Source: Lingula anatina (Eukaryota; Brachiopoda; Lingulata; Lingulida; Lingulidae). From it: 64,000 nucleotides of DNA. The position numbers and the translations under genes are program-made. Under the pieces are notes generated by a model. It saw only the letters and a list, made by a program, of their open reading frames with translations. It ran no database searches and was not told the DNA's origin. Every line of letters starts with the position of its first letter. Positions within the stretch are counted from its first letter, which is position 1. This document shows positions 60,301 to 64,000 of this stretch, one piece after another. The stretch covers positions 177,434 through 241,433 of the forward strand of contig NW_019775980.1 in the NCBI RefSeq assembly GCF_001039355.2, given 5' to 3'.

Positions 60301-61822
60301 TCCCCTAAAAACCCAGATCTCAGATAAGCTATCTAAATAGAGAAGTGTGTAATCAGGTGTGTCCCTACCAATTAACTGGCAACCGTGTCTGTTGCACTGC
60401 TGCATTGTGTAATATTCAGTGAATAAATTTTGTAGTGCTCCTTTGGGTAGGTCAAAGCTTGGCTGTGGGGAAGCATGGTTCTGTCAAAAAAGTGTCCATA
60501 TGTCGGCAACTACTGCATAGAAGAATTTGAAATTTTGCATGCAAGCGGTCGGTTTTGCAGTGGGTAAATGAGTGAAGAAGTATTTTACCAAATTGTTCAT
60601 CCGTGTGCCAGAATGGCGCGAAGAAGACAGACATTGCCAGACAGATTATCGTGTCACACGGAGCGGTCCGCACAGTTTTATAGAGTTATGCCCAGACTGA
60701 TGTACCTACACAGATGCCACACCCAAAGTATCGAAATCTTACCACCAGGGTGCAGGACTCACTGTCCTTCCGAATACTCTGCTGTAACTGAGCAAAAACC
60801 ACCCAGTCTGTTAAGGATGAGGGGCATATTGTCACCAAAACGCGTTTTTATGGCCCTTAGCGACCCCAAACTGGTTTTACCAGGTTGGAATACCAGAGGA
60901 CCTCTGAGATAGCCACTGTAAACAGCAAAACAAAGTCCTCTGTTTCCCTAATGAATTGGGGACCATGACCGTTTCTGGGTAGAACATTGAAACCGCGTGG
61001 CTTTCTTTATTGAGGTCAGATTCCACCTGTACCGCTCAACTATTCAAAACAGAGTTTACAGACATCCTGAAGAAGCCTACGACGAAGCGTGTGTCGCGTC
61101 TAAAGTGACTAGGGCCATTGACAGCTTCAGCATTTTGAGTGGATACCACACTGGCGCCAAAACACCAATGGTAGTCAGCGATGAACCTGTACCAGATCAA
61201 ATGAAAGAATTATCTGGGAACCACTTGACTATCATTTAACAGGGGGCACCTTAGGAACAATTTAAGGTTGCACGATAAGATTGCCGGTTCACATAGAGCA
61301 CTTTTAACAGCAGATGACTTACAGAACCAAGGGAATGAGCAGCTACCTTGGTCATCAAAATCGTCATATTTACATGTGAGTAGGTCATTACTCGCCAAAT
61401 CAACGGCCTACATGTCTTACAACAAAACTGAACCAAACTGGACAAGTTTTGTCCGTTGCCTGGAATTTTATTTCAGACTAAACTCTAAAAACCTATCCCA
61501 AGGAATGCCTTGCCGCTTGAGAGCTCTGGTAGCAGCCAGATGAAGAAAAGCGTAACATGAGATTTAAAATATCGCTTTTAATGGTTGGCGTATGACTTAG
61601 AATAGACAATGTATTTTTGTTTACTATTGGCGAATTCAATTAAGAAACTGAAGTCACAATGACATCAAAGAGATGATAAAAAAATCATCTTAACACTATT
61701 TTAATTCCTAATTTTTATTTAACGGTCGGCAAAGTTTGATGAAAAATGATTTGGAAAAAATATTCCATATTAAATTTCAAGTATATATATTTTCTGAAAG
61801 TAAAAGTGTTTTTCCTGTACGA

Positions 61823-61882
<60 letters not shown>

Positions 61883-62351
61883 CAAAAAGAAATAAAAAAC
61901 TGTAGTTATTTTACCCCGACCGGTTTCATCGCATCTTCAGGGGTTTTGTTTATTTTGGTTGCCAAGTGATGTCATAAAGACTCAATGTGGGGTCTCTGAC
62001 AATGGATATTTGATTGTTGTTTTCTAAAGCATTGGTAAAAGCAGATAGATAAACAAACGTGATAAAAGCTGATTAACATTCTTGCCGACACCTAGGTTAA
62101 AGTCATTAACCATAAATCTTCGTTTTCATATTCGGCCACGTTTGCAATCTTAGTAAAAAATGTAACTTACGTATTGGACCGGTGGGCAGTGCCTCCTGAT
62201 CCTCGGCTGGAAGGTTAGCTATCTCAGCCGTAGCATCGTCTCTTTGAGCCTCTTCCTGCGGAGTAAAGGGGATGGGACCCGCGCCAGTAACGGATGTCAC
62301 CGTTATCAAAGCGATGATCAGAAGCACGGCCATGCCTCCTTGTCCTGTCAT
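57349..62351 (-). CDS. VWD gene D: secreted single von Willebrand D-like domain protein, 264 aa
   Basis: Exons on minus: 62351-62171, 59416-59145 and 57690-57349; phases 1 and 0, all splice sites canonical (the exon 2 donor is GTACGT). Signal peptide MAVLLIIALITVTSVTGA, linker GPIPFTPQEEAQRDDATAE then LPAEDQEALPTGPI, two residues shorter than in A and B. The domain has CECHAHGDVRYVTCDGRVF, exon 3 begins VGNDYVVGPIAVLYESLG, then LPPVLFDIYILVARHCLQ and GICGDWDRDPAND, ending WPQVTAPFRRFP and TAA. Six cysteines are conserved with A and B. Exon 3 is nearest to pseudogene C. Likely an intact, secreted paralogue; partner and role unknown. Confidence 0.85.
60430..61560 (+). mobile_element. Decayed Tc1/mariner-like element in intron 1 of gene D
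   Basis: At 60997-61230 the plus strand reads VRFHLYRSTIQNRVYRHPEE, AYDEACVASKV and GAKTPMVVSDE, matching the Tc1 region around DESRFHLYRxDGRxRVYRRPGE. Downstream, LPWSSKSSYLHVSRSLL matches the WPSKSPDLNPIEHLW segment, and MPCRLRALVAAR matches the MPRRLRAVIAARG end. Catalytic positions are lost (the D before RFHL is V-context; DLNPIE is degraded). Frames are broken. Confidence 0.7.
61823..61880. repeat. (TA)n microsatellite next to a hammerhead motif
   Basis: About 28 TA units in intron 1 of gene D. Confidence 0.95.
61913..61945 (-). ncRNA. Minimal hammerhead ribozyme motif (Penelope-like)
   Basis: The minus strand reads ACCCC-CTGAAGA-TGCGAT-GAAA-CCGG-TC-GGGGT, with the last C of ACCCC also the first of CTGAAGA. 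The CUGANGA box is at 61940-61934 and GAAA at 61927-61924. CCGG is a self-complementary ultra-short stem III, GUC is a permitted cleavage triplet, and GGGGT pairs with ACCCC as stem I. Circularly permuted, this is a complete hammerhead layout. Penelope-like elements are known to carry such motifs, active mainly as dimers. Confidence 0.6.
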
Positions 62352-62436
62352 CTTCAAGAGAGTCTCCTTTCTTGTCCAATGTGTAGCAGACTAGAAGGAG
62401 AAGGGGAAACTGCGACGCTCTTTCCTCCGTTCTTCC

Positions 62437-62444
62437 TATTTATA
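62437..62444 (-). promoter_or_regulatory. TATA box of VWD gene D
   Basis: TATAAATA on minus (TTGTATAAATAGGAAG), about 86-93 nt before the ATG, followed by GAGCGTCGCAGTTT as in the other copies. Confidence 0.8.
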
Positions 62445-62519
62445 CAATTTTCAAAGGTGGGCACGCAGCAATTTTCCACGTTAGCAAACTGAGAGTGCGC
62501 ATGCGCGTTCTATCAAGTT

Positions 62520-63390
62520 GCGTAGGTTGATGCAGAGGAGTTGTGGATTTTACAAATAAAAATAAAGAATAAAGAAACAAATAAGAGAGAGAGAGAAGAA
62601 CCTTAAGCTCCATTAAATATCTCTCTTACTCAATTTTTACTGTTAATTTCAAAGCGTGCTTTGGTGGTCTTTGTCATTTCGCTGCATGCGAGATCTTTTG
62701 CGAAGACTGTTAAGTAATCAAGATCATATGTTTCATATTAATACATTTTAAGTCGTGACTTGGTCATCCACTACAAAACTACCCTAGACGTTATAGAAAC
62801 CTTCGATCATTTGAGCAATGATGTACACTGTGATGCCAATTTGGAGCAAAATAGTAAGATCTGTGCGAAATACTTATATGTTATAGAGGTGTTCGAATTT
62901 GCCAGTCAACCCCAATTTATGATAACGTGATTTCTCTTAGCTAGCCCATCCCCGCGTCTTTTCTTTCCCAATCAACCAGTTTTAATGGCTCACAATTTTA
63001 TGAGTGTATTGTTGAATATTTTTGTTGAAGACCACCGCGACACCCTTCTCGTTAATTGAGTCACAGGTAATTAAAAGATGTGGATTTCTGGGACGAATTA
63101 GTCTGTCAAATGAAAAATTTACTAACAAAATAAAATTCATGTGGTGATGGGGGCCGGGGGCGGTGGTGTGTATGTATGTATGTAAAACTATAATCCAGTA
63201 ATTATCCAACATTTAAATTAGCGAAATAATTTAACGTCTTGGTATTGAAAGTGAGAAAAGGTTGTTTATGTCTTGCGTAAATCAAAATAATACAAAACAA
63301 ACCTCCCCAAAAATCACTAAATTTCCAGGCCACTTCTGGTAGAATGTCCTGTAGAATTTCTCGAATTTCTCAGCAACCAAAATTTTTATT
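62520..63390. other. 5' flank of gene D
   Basis: Matches the flank of C (48960-49340): GAGATCTTTTGC(A/G)AAGACTG, TTGTTTATGTCTTGCGTAAA, AATTTCCAGGCCACTTCT. Homology to C stops at about 63340, where the Tc1-like sequence begins. No gene. Confidence 0.55.
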
Positions 63391-63569
63391 GAGGCAAAAT
63401 TTATACAATAGCTAGACATTTCTCTTGTTTTTACTTTGACTTACTGGACCTCGACATTAGAGTACTATTTACTGTTGGACACGATAGAATATGCAATGGG
63501 GGTCCCACTTGCGAAAAACACAGTTTGGTCATGCCATGAGGAGCTTCCAGTTTGGCTAGTTTCATGGGC

Positions 63570-64000
63570 ACAATTTGTTATTTTGGACCAACCAATGGTT
63601 AAAAGAGGACTCAACGAAGTAATCAGATGGCAAATAATGGGAAGCCATCGTGCTGGGGTGCCAAAGAGACAGATTGCAAGGCAACAAAAAAGTAGGACCA
63701 AGTCAAGTGTCCAAGCTGGTAGCAAAATGGCGCCAAACTCATCATGTATTGGACAAGCCTCTTTCTGGTAGAATAATATTAACCGACGCAAGAGATATCT
63801 GGTTCGATTATGCCACCAGGACCAGTTCATATCAGCCAAACAATGAAAAATTGCCACCGTACGTCATTCAAGGGAGGTGCCCTGGTCAACAATACAGAGA
63901 CGAAATACCATTGGGGTGCATACAATCACACATTCAAGCAAATACAGAAAGAAAAATCATTTTGGAGCAGGACAATGCGCCCATCCAGAAAGCATGGTCC
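63570..64000 (+). mobile_element. Tc1/mariner-like transposase pseudogene, truncated by window end
   Basis: The plus strand reads WQIMGSHRAGVPKRQIARQ (N-terminal helix-turn-helix), then in a shifted frame VSKLVAKWRQTHHVLDKPLS and GRIILTDARD (second helix-turn-helix/linker). After a deletion it reads PGQQYRDEIPLGCIQSHIQ and ILEQDNAPIQKAW, the second catalytic-Asp motif (QDNAxxH) with H replaced by Q. Frameshifts and internal loss make it inactive so far as seen. Confidence 0.75.

Noticed and set aside
1-64000. CRISPR arrays, rRNA genes, bacterial operons
   Set aside because: No regularly spaced repeats, rRNA signatures or Shine-Dalgarno-led gene strings; the gene structure is eukaryotic.

Overview
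This is an AT-rich eukaryotic (metazoan) nuclear window, most likely from a marine invertebrate; phylum cannot be settled from the sequence. The evidence is GT-AG (and one GC-AG) introns, TATA-box promoters, a TRIM-type RING exon, dense microsatellites, and a repertoire of hAT, Tc1/mariner, TTAA-target, LINE and probable Penelope-like repeats. There are no bacterial-style operons, rRNAs or convincing tRNAs.

The dominant structure is a small gene family in a large imperfect inverted repeat. Four three-exon genes (A, B, C, D) encode secreted proteins of about 264-276 aa: a signal peptide, a short acidic/proline-rich linker, and one compact von Willebrand factor type D (VWD)-like domain with six cysteines. 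A (about 22.0-27.1 kb) and B (32.8-36.2 kb) are on +. C (41.9-48.8 kb) and D (57.3-62.4 kb) are on -. The symmetry centre is near 38.8 kb, where a CR1/L2-like LINE fragment sits. Every copy has a TATAAATA box 85-93 nt upstream of the ATG, intron phases 1 and 0, and a GTAAGT donor near the stop codon that suggests a further 3' exon. C is broken (stop in exon 1, AG lost before exon 2); A, B and D are open. Shared insertions (a 145-bp MITE and a LINE fragment in A and B; Tc1-like remains in C and D) show that A/B and C/D are sister pairs.

Layout: 1-219, RING exon of a TRIM-like gene (-), cut by the window edge. 220-2530, gene-free with minisatellites. 2530-3551 plus 9949-10960, a spare copy of the inter-gene spacer, split by a complete hAT transposon (3552-9948) with a 15-bp TIR, 5-bp TSD and an apparently intact seven-exon 835-aa transposase; its empty site survives at 37687-37691. 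11.5-17.1 kb, a 1.06-kb tandem duplication, one copy split by a 2.18-kb TTAA-flanked transposon whose empty site is at 16462-16465. 17817-19939, a TA-flanked foldback element. 20-37 kb, genes A and B. 38.3-39.2 kb, LINE at the apex. 39.4-63.3 kb, genes C and D with flanks. 63.4-64.0 kb, a decayed Tc1-like transposase running off the end.

The most notable items are the palindromic VWD family, the intact hAT with paralogous empty site, the matching 5-bp-TSD MITEs, and a well-formed minimal hammerhead-ribozyme motif at 61913-61945.
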